Shown: positions 16,993 to 26,058 of the stretch, in pieces
Layout of the letters: each line of letters begins with the position of its first letter
Position numbering within the stretch: position 1 is the stretch's first letter
Assembly (NCBI RefSeq): GCF_023499255.1
Contig: NZ_CP092183.1
Location: 8,357,027-8,421,026, forward strand
Source of the DNA: Couchioplanes caeruleus
GTDB lineage: Bacteria; Actinomycetota; Actinomycetes; Mycobacteriales; Micromonosporaceae
Direction: 5' to 3'
Length of the DNA stretch: 64,000 bases
Position numbers and translations under genes: made by a program
The notes under the pieces: model-generated
The model's input: the letters and a program-made list of their open reading frames with translations, nothing else
Told to the model about the DNA's origin: nothing
Database searches by the model: none

Positions 16993-17884
16993 CCGGGCGC
17001 TACGGCAGCGCGGCTGCGCTGTGCCGGGCCTTGGAACCACGGCTGATGCAGGAGGCGAACGACACGAGTACGGATCTGGCCCGGTGCCGTCGACTGGTCG
17101 TCTTCGATCGGGTCGCCGCCCGCCTCTCCGCCGACCCGACGGCCGGCTGGATCCTCAAGGGCGGGGCGGCGCTGGAGTTCCGGCTATACAACAGGGCAGG
17201 GGCCACCAAGGAAATGGACCTCGCGGCATGCCCCGACGGCGATCCAGAGCTCGACGCCGAAGCCGTACGAGACCTGCTCATCGATGCGCTCGCGCACGAC
17301 GAGGACGGCGACGGATTTCTCTTCCAGATGTCTGCCGCCGTCCCGCTAAGGGCGGACACGGCCGGCCGCAGCGGCTGGCGCTTCTCCATCGAGAGCCGGC
17401 TGACAGGAAAGACCTTCGCGACTTTCCGTATCGACGTGGTGGCGCAAGGCGAAGAGATCAGCCGGACCGAGCGTGTTCCCCTGCCCAACGCGCTGGCGTT
17501 CGCCGGGACGCCGCACCGCGATATCGAGCCGTTGATCGCCGCCAACACCTCGCAGAAAAGGTCCATGCGTTGACCCGCGGCTACGGGGATCGGCCCAACA
17601 CCCGAGTCAAGGACCTTGTGGACCCGGTGTTGCTCATCGAAAACGGGCTGGCAGCAGATGCGGCTCTGACTGACGCCGTCCGGCACGTTTTCGCCGTACG
17701 GGCAACACAACCAGTACCGAACACACTTTCCGACCCGCCGCCGGCCTGGGCCGAGACCTATCCCGAACTGGCCGACGGACTGACCGAAACGCGGCCGCGG
17801 CTCGATGTCGCCCCGGACTTGGTAAGCGACTTCTGGTTTACGGCACTGGCCAACGGCGAAACCCAAGCGAAGCAGAAAGACTGA
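16989..17884 (+). pseudogene. AbiEii-family nucleotidyltransferase toxin, frameshifted
   Basis: GTG 16989 overlaps the antitoxin stop. The first 190 codons show a minimal nucleotidyltransferase core: WILKGGAALEFRLY and ATKEMDLAACPD, the family KDxD site with E in the first acidic place. The frame then stops at 17573. The other frame carries the expected continuation HLAEKVHALTRGYGDR, then TRVKDLVDPVLL, to a stop at 17884. Inserting one C near 17549 restores a single protein of about 298 aa. Everything else is intact, so this is either a recent inactivation, a sequencing error, or phase variation (the run there is only CC, which argues against slippage). The pair would normally give abortive infection. 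Confidence 0.8.
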
Positions 17885-17885
17885 G

Positions 17886-19382
17886 ATGGCACCCTCGAAG
17901 ACGGCAAAGGCCACGACATCGCGGGCGCGGCTCGCCTCGATCATCAAGTCGGCCCGCGACACCATGCGCAAGGACGCTGGACTCAACGGCGATCTCGACC
18001 GCCTGCCCCAGCTATCCTGGCTGCTGTTCCTCAAGGCGTTCGACCAGCGCGTCGAGCAAACAGGGCCGACACTGAACCCCGACTACCGCCCCGCCATCGA
18101 GAAGCCATACCGATGGCAGGACTGGGCGACAGACCCCGACTTCAGCGGCAACGAGCTGAAGGCCTTCGTCAACAACGACCTGATTCCCTACCTCGCAGGC
18201 TTGAAAGGCTCGGCAAACAACGCCGAGGACCCCCGCAACGTTCTGTCCACGATCTTCCGCGACGTCACCAACCGCATGCAGTCCGGCACACTGCTGCGCG
18301 ACCTGGTGAACCTCGTGGATCAAATCCACTTCGACTCCTCCGATGACATCCACACGATGGCGTTCGTCTACGAGTCGATTCTCAAGGAGATGCGCGACGC
18401 CGCCGGCGACTCCGGTGAGTTTTACACCCCGCGTCCAGTCAACCGCTTCATGGTTCAGCAGTCCTTCCTCAAACTAGGGGAAACAATCCTCGACCCGGCT
18501 TGCGGCACGGGTGGCTTCTTGGTGCAGGCATACGAGGAATTAGGGCATGTAGACACTGCCACCCAACGCAGACAGTTGCACGCGAGCATCCGAGGCTTCG
18601 AGAAGAAGCCGCTGCCCTACCTGTTGGCCAGCATGAACCTGCTCCTGCATGGCATTGAGGCACCGCAACTGGTCCGGGACAACTCCCTGCTACGGATGCG
18701 CGATGCGACGGCAGCAGACCGAGTCGACGTTGTGCTGACCAATCCGCCATTCGGCGGCGAGGAGGAACGCTCCGTCGTCGAAAAGTTTCCCAAGGGCTAC
18801 CAGACCCAGGAAACGTCGTGGCTGTTCCTCCACGCGATCCTGGACCAGCTCAAGCAGAGTGGCCGGTGCGCCATCGTCCTACCGAACGGCAGCCTTTTCG
18901 CCACCGGCGATAACAGCATCGGCGCCCGCATCAAGCAGAAACTGATGAGAGAGTGCAACCTCCACACGATCGTCCGCCTACCCCAAGGCGTTTTCGCCCC
19001 GTACACCCAGATCCCCTCAAACCTGCTGTTCTTTGAGAAGGGCCAGCCGACACAAGAAATCTGGTTTTTTGAGATCTCGTTGCCCGATGGCCGTCGTGGC
19101 TACACCAAGACAAAACCGATGCAGGTCGAAGAGTTTGAGCCATGTGTGCAGTGGTGGGGGGGCGAGAAGCGCGAGGGCCGCAAAGAAGGCCCCAATGCCT
19201 GGAAGGTGTCCGCAGCCGATGTCGAGAAATCCGGCTACAACCTTGACATCGCGAATCCACACGCCGGAGACGACCTGGCGCACCGAACACCTCAGGAATT
19301 GGTCGACGATCTCATTCAGACGGAGCGCGAGATCCTTGGCCTGCTCGAAGAGCTTCGCGGAGAGGTGATGGAGCGGCGATGA
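17886..19382 (+). CDS. hsdM: Type I restriction-modification DNA methyltransferase M subunit
   Basis: Protein of 498 aa that N6-methylates adenine in the site chosen by HsdS. The N-terminal HsdM_N helical domain spans about residues 10-150. The catalytic domain has SAM-binding LDPACGTGGF at about 202-211 and catalytic NPPF near 278. GEFYTPRPV near 178 is a conserved signature. ATG 17886 comes one base after the end of the toxin frame, so translation may depend on the upstream reading. The stop overlaps hsdS as ATGA. Confidence 0.94.
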   Translation: MAPSKTAKATTSRARLASIIKSARDTMRKDAGLNGDLDRLPQLSWLLFLKAFDQRVEQTGPTLNPDYRPAIEKPYRWQDWATDPDFSGNELKAFVNNDLIPYLAGLKGSANNAEDPRNVLSTIFRDVTNRMQSGTLLRDLVNLVDQIHFDSSDDIHTMAFVYESILKEMRDAAGDSGEFYTPRPVNRFMVQQSFLKLGETILDPACGTGGFLVQAYEELGHVDTATQRRQLHASIRGFEKKPLPYLLASMNLLLHGIEAPQLVRDNSLLRMRDATAADRVDVVLTNPPFGGEEERSVVEKFPKGYQTQETSWLFLHAILDQLKQSGRCAIVLPNGSLFATGDNSIGARIKQKLMRECNLHTIVRLPQGVFAPYTQIPSNLLFFEKGQPTQEIWFFEISLPDGRRGYTKTKPMQVEEFEPCVQWWGGEKREGRKEGPNAWKVSAADVEKSGYNLDIANPHAGDDLAHRTPQELVDDLIQTEREILGLLEELRGEVMERR

Positions 19383-20524
19383 GAATGCGTGAAGTCCGGC
19401 TTGGTGATGTTCTCGCATTGGACCGTGTGGCCGTTGATGTAGACCCCGATGCGGAATATAGACAAATCGGCATCAGGTCGTTCGGAAATGGCATTTTCCA
19501 CCGCGATCCATGTCTAGGAACTGAACTAAGCAAGCTCAGATATTTCGAAGTACGACCCGGCCGCCTGATAGTTAGCAACATCATGGCTTGGGAAGGCGCG
19601 ATTGGGGTCTCCACCGACAGTGAGAGGGGATTCGTCGGATCGGCGCGATTCCTTAGCTACCAGGCGGTTGGCGATGTCGACATCCGCTACCTGAACTACT
19701 ATTTCCAAACCCCGGAGGGCCGAGCGCTGATCCGCTCGACCTCAACCGGAACTGTTGCTCGCAACCAGACGCTCTCGCCAAGCGCGTTCGAGCGGGCTAC
19801 CGTCCCTCTTCCCAGCCGCAATGAACAGTGCCGAGTCGCCGAAAAGCTCGATGCGTCTCTCGCGCGTTTGAGTGCGGTGGTGGACTTGCGCGCACGAATT
19901 TTGAACTTGCAGAGCAGCCTAAGGGAGTCATTGGTTGACGCCGCAATCAGCGACGATGCGCCGATCGTTCGAGTTGGAAACATCACCACCTTGGCGCGCA
20001 CTGAGGTTGAAATCGAGCCCGACGAGCTGTACAAGGCTATCGGGATGCGCTCCTTCGGAAAAGGAATCATCCGCTACGCACCTACCCGCGGAGACAAGCT
20101 TAGTAAGCTACGCTACTTTAGTTTCCCTAATGACGCCCTCGCCCTAAGTAACATTAAAGCGTGGGAGGGTGCAATCAGCGTCACGAGCGAAGCGGAAGCC
20201 GGGCATGTGGCATCGAATCGATTTCTCTTCTATCGTCCGGTCGACGATAGAGCGAACGTCAGCTACCTACGCCACTACTTCCTGAGTCGTCCAGGTCTTG
20301 CCCAGATTTGTGCGAAATCGCCGGGAGGGGCCGACAGAAACCGCACCCTCGGAATTAAGGGGTTTGAGGCGATAGAACTTCCGCTTCCGTCGCGCTGCGT
20401 ACAGGACCGGGTCGCAACCACGCTTGATGCGCTGAGTGTCCGCATCGCGACCGCTTATGAAAAGCGGAGCCTGTCCGCCCTCCGCCCGGCGCTTCTCGAC
20501 GCCGCGTTCTCCGGTCAGCTGTAG
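19379..20524 (+). CDS. hsdS: Type I restriction-modification specificity subunit S
   Basis: DNA-recognition subunit, 381 aa. It has two target recognition domains (about residues 5-155 and 195-345), each followed by a conserved helix region (EQCRVAEKLDASLARLSAVV and QDRVATTLDALSVRIA) that sets spacer length. The two TRDs are plainly homologous: IGIRSFGNGIF / IGMRSFGKGII, LSKLRYF / LSKLRYF, SNIMAWEGAIGV / SNIKAWEGAISV. Equal halves suggest a nearly palindromic bipartite target. Codon use is noticeably more AT-rich than in hsdM, a sign of separate exchange. The last 10 bases overlap the convergent radC gene. Confidence 0.93.
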   Translation: MRMREVRLGDVLALDRVAVDVDPDAEYRQIGIRSFGNGIFHRDPCLGTELSKLRYFEVRPGRLIVSNIMAWEGAIGVSTDSERGFVGSARFLSYQAVGDVDIRYLNYYFQTPEGRALIRSTSTGTVARNQTLSPSAFERATVPLPSRNEQCRVAEKLDASLARLSAVVDLRARILNLQSSLRESLVDAAISDDAPIVRVGNITTLARTEVEIEPDELYKAIGMRSFGKGIIRYAPTRGDKLSKLRYFSFPNDALALSNIKAWEGAISVTSEAEAGHVASNRFLFYRPVDDRANVSYLRHYFLSRPGLAQICAKSPGGADRNRTLGIKGFEAIELPLPSRCVQDRVATTLDALSVRIATAYEKRSLSALRPALLDAAFSGQL

Positions 20525-21201
20525 CCCACACCCACAGCCGGGTCAACGCGGCGCCACTCGCGGTCCGTAACCACCACGTGGTCGAGGAACTTGAGGCCGA
20601 CCGCCGCCGCTCCCGCCGACAATCGTGCGGTGGCGAGGCGGTCGGGCTCGCTGGGCTCCGCTCGCCCGCTGGGGTGGTTGTGGGCTACTCCGAATGCGGT
20701 GCCCCCGGCTGCCAGCACCAGGGCGAGGACGTCGCGGACCGGGAGTAGGGAGCGGTCGACGACGCCTTCGGTGAGCGTCGCGGTACGCAGCACCACGCCA
20801 GCGCTGTTGCAGATGATTACCACGACGCGCTCGTGTCGCAGGCCGGCGAGCAGCGGTGCCGCGACAGCCGCGAGGTCTGCGGATCCACGTATCCGTTGGC
20901 GGGGGTCACGGCTGGCAGGTGCCACCCGTCGCGCAAGCTGGAACGCCGCTGCCACCCGGGCAGCCTTCGCTGGCCCGATGCCTGGCAAGCTGCCTGCCAG
21001 CTCGTGTGCGTCGGCCCGGGAGAGCTCGTACAGGCCGCCGTGACGCGTGATGAGTTGTCCGGCCAGCTCGACGGCGTCGCAGCCCTCGGCTCCGGACCCC
21101 AACAGCAGGGCCAGCAGCTCGCGGTCGGAGAGTGCCTCCGCGCCCCGGCTCATGAGTCGTTCCCGTGGCCGGTCGGCGGCCGGCAGATCGGCGATGCGCA
21201 T
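20515..21201 (-). CDS. radC: RadC-like JAB1/MPN metalloprotein
   Basis: Protein of 228 aa. An N-terminal helix-hairpin-helix pair (LPGIGPAKAARVAAAFQLAR) precedes the JAMM domain with E in LTEGVVDRS, then HNHPSG and PSEPD, the full metal-ligand set. The role of RadC is not settled; members often sit in mobile or defence regions. The gene lies 10 bases downstream of the DUF262 gene, in the same direction, so both are probably one transcript. The 3' end overlaps hsdS on the opposite strand. Confidence 0.88.
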   Translation of the reverse strand: MRIADLPAADRPRERLMSRGAEALSDRELLALLLGSGAEGCDAVELAGQLITRHGGLYELSRADAHELAGSLPGIGPAKAARVAAAFQLARRVAPASRDPRQRIRGSADLAAVAAPLLAGLRHERVVVIICNSAGVVLRTATLTEGVVDRSLLPVRDVLALVLAAGGTAFGVAHNHPSGRAEPSEPDRLATARLSAGAAAVGLKFLDHVVVTDREWRRVDPAVGVGYS

Positions 21202-21211
21202 TGAGGACTCC

Positions 21212-22924
21212 TCAGTCCGCCGAGTCGCGGTCGACGGGTTCGTCGCTCAGCAGGTCATCGTCGAGGTCCAGACTGGCCTCGTCCGCCTCCGACAGCGGCC
21301 CAGCATCACCGGTATTCGGTGACTCGGCGGCGTTGCCGATCAACTGCATCAGCCGGCGCTGCAGCGTCTCGGACCGCACGCGGAGGAACGTGTCGTAGTC
21401 GTCGCGCAGCGCCGCCTGGTACGCCTGGTCCTCCACCAGGCAGCTGCGCAGCCGCTGCCGCAGCGCCTCTTCGCCGTCGAGGTCGGCCAGGTCCCGTAGA
21501 TATTGGGACGGCGGACGGTCGGATATCCAGATGTTGCTGACCGACGAAAGCATGACCAGATTTCCGCAGACGTTGGCTCTGGCACCACCGACGCTGCTTG
21601 TGCGCAGGAAGGCCCTCGGGAAGAAGTGGTGGAACTCCTTGTCGTTCTGCCACGAAAGGGCCTTGCCGACATCGATCCGCTGGCCGGTGAGCAGGTCCTG
21701 CGGGTCTTCGTACGCCAGGATCAGGGCGAGGAGCTTGCTCGGGGCGTTCCGTTTGGAGAAGGCGCTGCGGCGCCACAGGGCGCTGCGTGGCAGCGCTGAA
21801 ACGGTGTCGATCTCTGCTGCACTGCCCTCGGCGAAGGCCGTGATTGCTTGCAGGTCAAGGACCATCTGTGTCTCGCTCCAGCCCTTGAAGTACTCGCCGC
21901 TTGCCGTCAGCCAGAACCAGCGACGCAACGCGCTGTACTGCGCCGAGGATGGCTTTGGCAACTGCCGGAACACCTCCACGAGTACGGCGAACTGGTTGTA
22001 GTAGGGCAGCGCTTCCGCATTTGGCGTGCGGATCTGCGTACTGAGGAAGTCGACGGCCCGCTCGGCAGCCTTCGCGGCCGACCCGACGGCCTCCCGCAGC
22101 CGGGGCTTGTCCAACTCCCGGAGTCGGTAGATGTCCTTCGCGGAGAACCCGAAGCCGGCCGCGACCGCGATCGTGCGAAGCATCGTCTTCGCGTCGACTC
22201 GCCCGTAGTGCTTCGCGTCCAAGACCTGAAGCAGGGACTCGATCTCGTCCTTGAGGTCGAAGTCCGGGCTCCAGGTGCTGGCTCTTGCCACGTCGACGAT
22301 GTTCATCGTCGTTCCGGTGCTGTTGATCCGCACGAATACCTTCGCCGACTCCTCCGCCGACACGTGGTCCAAGGTCACCACCGGGACGAGGTAGTTGGCG
22401 AATTGCTGGTAGAGGTGGGCGGCACGGTCGCGCAGCACGGCGGGTAGCTCGGCGACCTGCCCGAAAAGGGAGGTCGCCTCGCTTACCTCCCGCAGGGGTA
22501 CCAGGTGCGCGGCGACTGGCGTCTCCGGAGCGCGGTGGAAGAAGCGTTCCTCCTGCAGGTCGTAGGCGATGTCCCAGACGCCGGTGCCGCCGTGCAGGGC
22601 GCCGATCACGCTGGCCAGTCGCTGTTGGCCGTCCAAGATGTACCGGATCGGTCGGCCGGGGCGGGGCGGCTCCACGGCAAGGCCAGCGACAGTGTCCTCG
22701 CTCGCCAGCTGCTCGGTCGTCTCCCACAGCAGCAAGCTGCCGATGGGGTAGTTGCGGAGCACCGAGTCGAGCAGTTCGAGGACCTGATGCGGCCCCCACA
22801 CGAACGCTCGTTGGTACTTAGGCAGCACGATTTCGCCGGCAAGTACCCGATCCGCCAAGCGGGCCAAAGACACGATGGTCGGTTCGGGACTTGCCGGCTG
22901 ACGCCTGCGGACGAGCGTGGTCAC
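21212..22924 (-). CDS. DUF262 / DUF1524 (GmrSD-like) nuclease
   Basis: Protein of 570 aa. The N-terminal DUF262 domain has LPKYQRAFVWG and the diagnostic LDGQQRL near residue 100, a ParB-like NTP-using fold. The C-terminal part has EFHHFFPRAFL, then NVCGNLVMLSSVSN, an HNH-type His-Me finger of the DUF1524 kind. The same pairing occurs in GmrSD, which cuts glucosylated hydroxymethylcytosine DNA, so a modification-dependent (type IV) anti-phage nuclease is likely. GTG 22924 is chosen for TAGGAGG seven bases upstream. Together with the type I system it makes a small defence island. Confidence 0.8.
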   Translation of the reverse strand: MTTLVRRRQPASPEPTIVSLARLADRVLAGEIVLPKYQRAFVWGPHQVLELLDSVLRNYPIGSLLLWETTEQLASEDTVAGLAVEPPRPGRPIRYILDGQQRLASVIGALHGGTGVWDIAYDLQEERFFHRAPETPVAAHLVPLREVSEATSLFGQVAELPAVLRDRAAHLYQQFANYLVPVVTLDHVSAEESAKVFVRINSTGTTMNIVDVARASTWSPDFDLKDEIESLLQVLDAKHYGRVDAKTMLRTIAVAAGFGFSAKDIYRLRELDKPRLREAVGSAAKAAERAVDFLSTQIRTPNAEALPYYNQFAVLVEVFRQLPKPSSAQYSALRRWFWLTASGEYFKGWSETQMVLDLQAITAFAEGSAAEIDTVSALPRSALWRRSAFSKRNAPSKLLALILAYEDPQDLLTGQRIDVGKALSWQNDKEFHHFFPRAFLRTSSVGGARANVCGNLVMLSSVSNIWISDRPPSQYLRDLADLDGEEALRQRLRSCLVEDQAYQAALRDDYDTFLRVRSETLQRRLMQLIGNAAESPNTGDAGPLSEADEASLDLDDDLLSDEPVDRDSAD

Positions 22925-23402
22925 GGCCGTGCCTCCTATGCGACTCGCCGGGGCGTTCGACCCAATTCTATAGAGACGGACTGACATCCGAGGTGCTCAG
23001 CGACGGCGCTGGGACGGGGTGTGACTTGAGGGCTGACTACGGGTGTCGATCGCCGTGCTGGGGCGCGACGCTTCGGTCGATCGCCCGATGTACCTGCGGG
23101 TCGGTGACGCTGTCATGGCTCCGATCTGGGGTTTCCTGCGGTAGCGCTGTCCGTCGGGGGGCATCTCACGGTCGACGCGGACGTTCGGGATCCGGCGGTG
23201 GCAGCTTGGTTGCGCTGAATTCTGTTGCGGACGGTGGCGGCGCGCCCGGAGGGAGTATTGCGGGTCCTACTGGTCGACGGGGCGACGCTGGGCGCGTCTT
23301 CGCGGCGTTCCGTCCGTTGGTTGGTGGAGGTCGAGGCGTGGGCCGCGCCCGTGACCGATGTGGCCGGGATGCGGTCGGTGTTCGACAAGGCCGGGCAGCA
23401 GA
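22925..23402 (+). other. Gene-poor stretch beside a recombination scar
   Basis: No gene can be supported. One plus-strand frame (23225-23422) reads through LRVLLVDGATLGASSRRSV and SVFDKAGQQISASLR and might be the tail of a lost gene, but I recognise no family. Base use is as GC-rich as in coding DNA. The segment abuts the truncated hsdR at 23403, so it probably formed by deletion. Confidence 0.3.
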
Positions 23403-24055
23403 TCAGCGCGTCACTGCGGTGAACGTCTTGCCAGCACCCGTGGCCATTTGCACCAGCGAACGGTCGAAGCGCTGCTCGGCCAAGGAACGCTCGGTTCCGC
23501 TAATCGCGGTGATCTGCGCCGGCCGCAGTCCGTCTACGGGAAGGCCGGGATGTGACGGACCTTCGCCCGCCACGTTGGGCGGTCCGGAGCGGCCTGTGCG
23601 TCGCGCACGAACCGGGCAAGCTTTTCCGGCCGGGGAAACGTGAATACGAGCCGGGCGCGCGGTTGTGGGTCGTAGCCATTGGTGAAGTGGGTCTCGGAGC
23701 CGCTCGCTTCGAACACGAACGGCAACCGGTCGTCTCGGGTCAACGCCCGCAGGCGCACGGCTGCGGGCAGGCCGGTGGCGTACATGGCCGACTGCCACTC
23801 GACCCCGGACAAGGCCGTTCCGACAGGCTTGGCTTCGATCACCCCGACTACCCGCTGGTTCACGTACAGCAGGTAGTCGACTCGGCCGTGCCCTGCCGCC
23901 ATGATCGATTCGCGGACCGCGACGCCTGGCCCGGCGAACAGGTTCAGCGCAGATTTGTCCTGCACCAGCCACCCGGCCTCGGTGAGCTGCCGATCGATCA
24001 TGACCCGGGCCTTCTGCTCGGCCTGAAGCCGAATCTCACTCACCGAATCCGCCAC
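23403..24055 (-). pseudogene. Truncated and frameshifted second type I restriction R subunit
   Basis: From ATG 24055 the frame gives an EcoEI-type HsdR N-terminus: RLQAEQKARVMIDRQLTEAG and the nuclease strand VVGVIEAKPVG. It stops at 23534. A one-base shift there restores VDGLRPAQITAI, and the protein runs on to Walker A VQMATGAGKTFTAVT. It ends in unrelated sequence, so all helicase domains after Walker A are lost. It differs from the intact HsdR at 13846 and is thus a relic of another restriction system. Confidence 0.8.
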
Positions 24056-24091
24056 GTGACTACGCTAGCGGAACGAGTCGAATGCCGGGAG

Positions 24092-24110
24092 CCCGAGGCG
24101 CTGGCTCGGG
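24092..24110 (-). terminator. Possible weak terminator of the nine-gene operon
   Basis: CCCGAG and CTCGGG pair around seven bases, 34 bases after the stop of the Sua5-like gene. A short GC stem without a U tract. Confidence 0.3.
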
Positions 24111-24144
24111 GAATGGCTGAACGATGCTGCTGGCAAGGCGGCAG

Positions 24145-24816
24145 TCACCGATCGGCTCCTGCTGCGGATCGGTGTTTCTCCATCGCGTCCCCGCTGAGGA
24201 CGGCGGCGACAGCTCGCGCGTGCACGACTCCTTCGCGAGCCATTCCCGTACCGTCGGCGGTGCAGCGGACGATGGTGAGGTGGTTGGCGATGGGGCATAC
24301 GCCGCCGTCAACCACGATCGGGAGGTCGGCCTCCGTGCTGGCGACGAAGTTGAGTACCTCCTTAAGGGTGATCGACGGCGCAGTACCTTCTGTTCCGGAA
24401 ACATTCGCGGACGTGGCTGCGATTGGGACGGCGGTGAGGGCTGCCAGCTCACCAAGAATGCCCGGCGCGACGGTGACGAGCGCTTCCGGCGTACCTACCG
24501 CTTGGTGGCGTTCCCCTTCGGCTGGGTCACGCCAGGGCAGGAGCAGGGCGAGGTCGCCTGGCCAAAATGCCGCGGCGAGGAACTCCGCCTCCTTGCTCAC
24601 GTGGAAACGCTGACGCACGGCTTCCGGGGATTGCGCGACGAACAGGAGAGACTTGTCCGGCGGCCTTCTCTTGGTGGTGAAGATGCGGGCGCAGGCATCG
24701 GGGTTCGACGCGTCGCAGCAGAGCATGTACCAGCGTTGGGTGGGGACGACCACGAGTTCGCCAGCTTCAATGGCGTGCGCCGCGAGAGCGAGGTCATTTG
24801 GCGTCACTATTTGCAT
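24145..24816 (-). CDS. Sua5/YciO/YrdC/YwlC-family protein (threonylcarbamoyl-AMP synthase fold)
   Basis: Protein of 223 aa. The YrdC fold binds ATP and carbamoylates L-threonine with bicarbonate in tRNA t6A synthesis. Here KRRPPDKSLLFVAQS matches the KxRP...PL motif, and the strand with PIAATSANVSGTEG is the conserved SAN site. ATG 24816 has GGAGG six bases upstream and overlaps the upstream stop as TAATG. The chromosome should hold a housekeeping tsaC elsewhere, so this copy, last in a nine-gene biosynthetic-looking operon, more likely makes an aminoacyl-carbamoyl adenylate for the pathway, as YrdC domains do in some carbamoyltransferases. That role is inferred. Confidence 0.85.
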   Translation of the reverse strand: MQIVTPNDLALAAHAIEAGELVVVPTQRWYMLCCDASNPDACARIFTTKRRPPDKSLLFVAQSPEAVRQRFHVSKEAEFLAAAFWPGDLALLLPWRDPAEGERHQAVGTPEALVTVAPGILGELAALTAVPIAATSANVSGTEGTAPSITLKEVLNFVASTEADLPIVVDGGVCPIANHLTIVRCTADGTGMAREGVVHARAVAAVLSGDAMEKHRSAAGADR

Positions 24817-26051
24817 TAATAGCCTCCGGCTGGGTTGAATTGCGTGATCGATACGAAGTTCTTGTCGGCGAGGCATGAACGAGCGATGCTCAGCCAAGCC
24901 GCTGGATCAGACGCACGTACGGCCGATGCGGTCAGCGTTTCTTGAATGCTGCTATGCCTCCCGTCCCACAGGCGAATAAACGGTGTTTGAATGCGGCGCA
25001 GTGCGGTTGCGAGTTGCTCGAGTCGGACCATGAGAGGGTGGCTTTTGGGTGGCCGCTTCTCTCGAACCACGAGGTCGACCGCAGCTAGGGGGATAAGGCC
25101 CTGGCAAATGCTGTCCAGAAGTGCGAATCCCGCGCAGACTCGCGGGTTTATTTCGTGGACGGAGTATGCAGTGGTTGAGACGGCGCCGTCGGTGCCGAAT
25201 GCACCGACATAGTCGATTCGTTGCTGCACCTGGCGTGCGGCTGCGCGGACGACCGAGCGGCAGGCCGTCTCCTGGCCGCCGAGGCGTGCTGGACGGATGA
25301 CGCCGGGCGCGTGAAGACGCCAGCTTCGGCGGTCCCAGTAGACAAGGGCTTCGAAAGGGCCGAAGTCGACTACGTGATCCGACGTGAGGAATCCGTAGTA
25401 GGTACACGGAAGCCCGGCGTGAAGGGGTCCCACGATGAGATCGGTGCAATCCTCCGCGATGCTGGCGAGCAGTTGGCCGATCCTGATGGGTGACGCATCC
25501 TCCGGGAGGAGGTATGTATGGCTAGCGCCGATCGCGAGTAGCCCACGCGGTACGCCTTGGACAACAGTTGGGCCGTGCGTTACCTGCGCGATGATCGCCT
25601 CACGAATGTCGGTATGGTCCTCGATCCTGAGCAGTCGACGGTCTGAGGTGGCGAGTCCGAGTAGTCGGTATTGGATGTCCTTTCGCTCGGCGGCGAAGTG
25701 TGACTCGAGTCGGGAGCCGAGCACCCGCCGTCCGCAGAAGCTGCGGACGGCCGTGTAGGAGCCGGCGTACACCAGTCCTCGGCCGTCATGGTCGAGTTCG
25801 TCGACCTTCCGAACGAGGGCTTCGGGCGGATCCGCCAGTAGTTGTTCCGCTGCGGCCAGACGTGACGCGAGCGTCCCTGCAGCCTCAGGAAGTTCGACGC
25901 GGTGTATGACAGCAGCGCCGGCGTCGGCGAAGAAGTCCTTCATCCCCCGGCTGGTGGCGGCGTTGCCCGTCAGGAGTACGACGTGACCGGAGACCAAGGG
26001 CCGCGCCATCTCCAGCGCCGCGACTCGCACAGCACGACTCGCCGGGCCCAT
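24816..26051 (-). CDS. ATP-grasp-like ligase
   Basis: Protein of 411 aa. The C-terminal half has VHEINPRVCAGFALLDSICQ, the ExNPR signature of ATP-grasp ligases (metal and phosphate site), followed by an AVDLVVREKRPP stretch as in PylC/carbamoyl-phosphate-synthase-like members. The N-terminal half (VVLLTGNAATSRGMKDFF) is a Rossmann-like pre-ATP-grasp domain. Such enzymes join a carboxylate to an amine through an acyl phosphate. It overlaps the Sua5-like gene by one base and follows the dioxygenase gene after 7 bases. Acceptor and donor are unknown. Confidence 0.65.
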   Translation of the reverse strand: MGPASRAVRVAALEMARPLVSGHVVLLTGNAATSRGMKDFFADAGAAVIHRVELPEAAGTLASRLAAAEQLLADPPEALVRKVDELDHDGRGLVYAGSYTAVRSFCGRRVLGSRLESHFAAERKDIQYRLLGLATSDRRLLRIEDHTDIREAIIAQVTHGPTVVQGVPRGLLAIGASHTYLLPEDASPIRIGQLLASIAEDCTDLIVGPLHAGLPCTYYGFLTSDHVVDFGPFEALVYWDRRSWRLHAPGVIRPARLGGQETACRSVVRAAARQVQQRIDYVGAFGTDGAVSTTAYSVHEINPRVCAGFALLDSICQGLIPLAAVDLVVREKRPPKSHPLMVRLEQLATALRRIQTPFIRLWDGRHSSIQETLTASAVRASDPAAWLSIARSCLADKNFVSITQFNPAGGY

Positions 26052-26058
26052 GGGGTGA

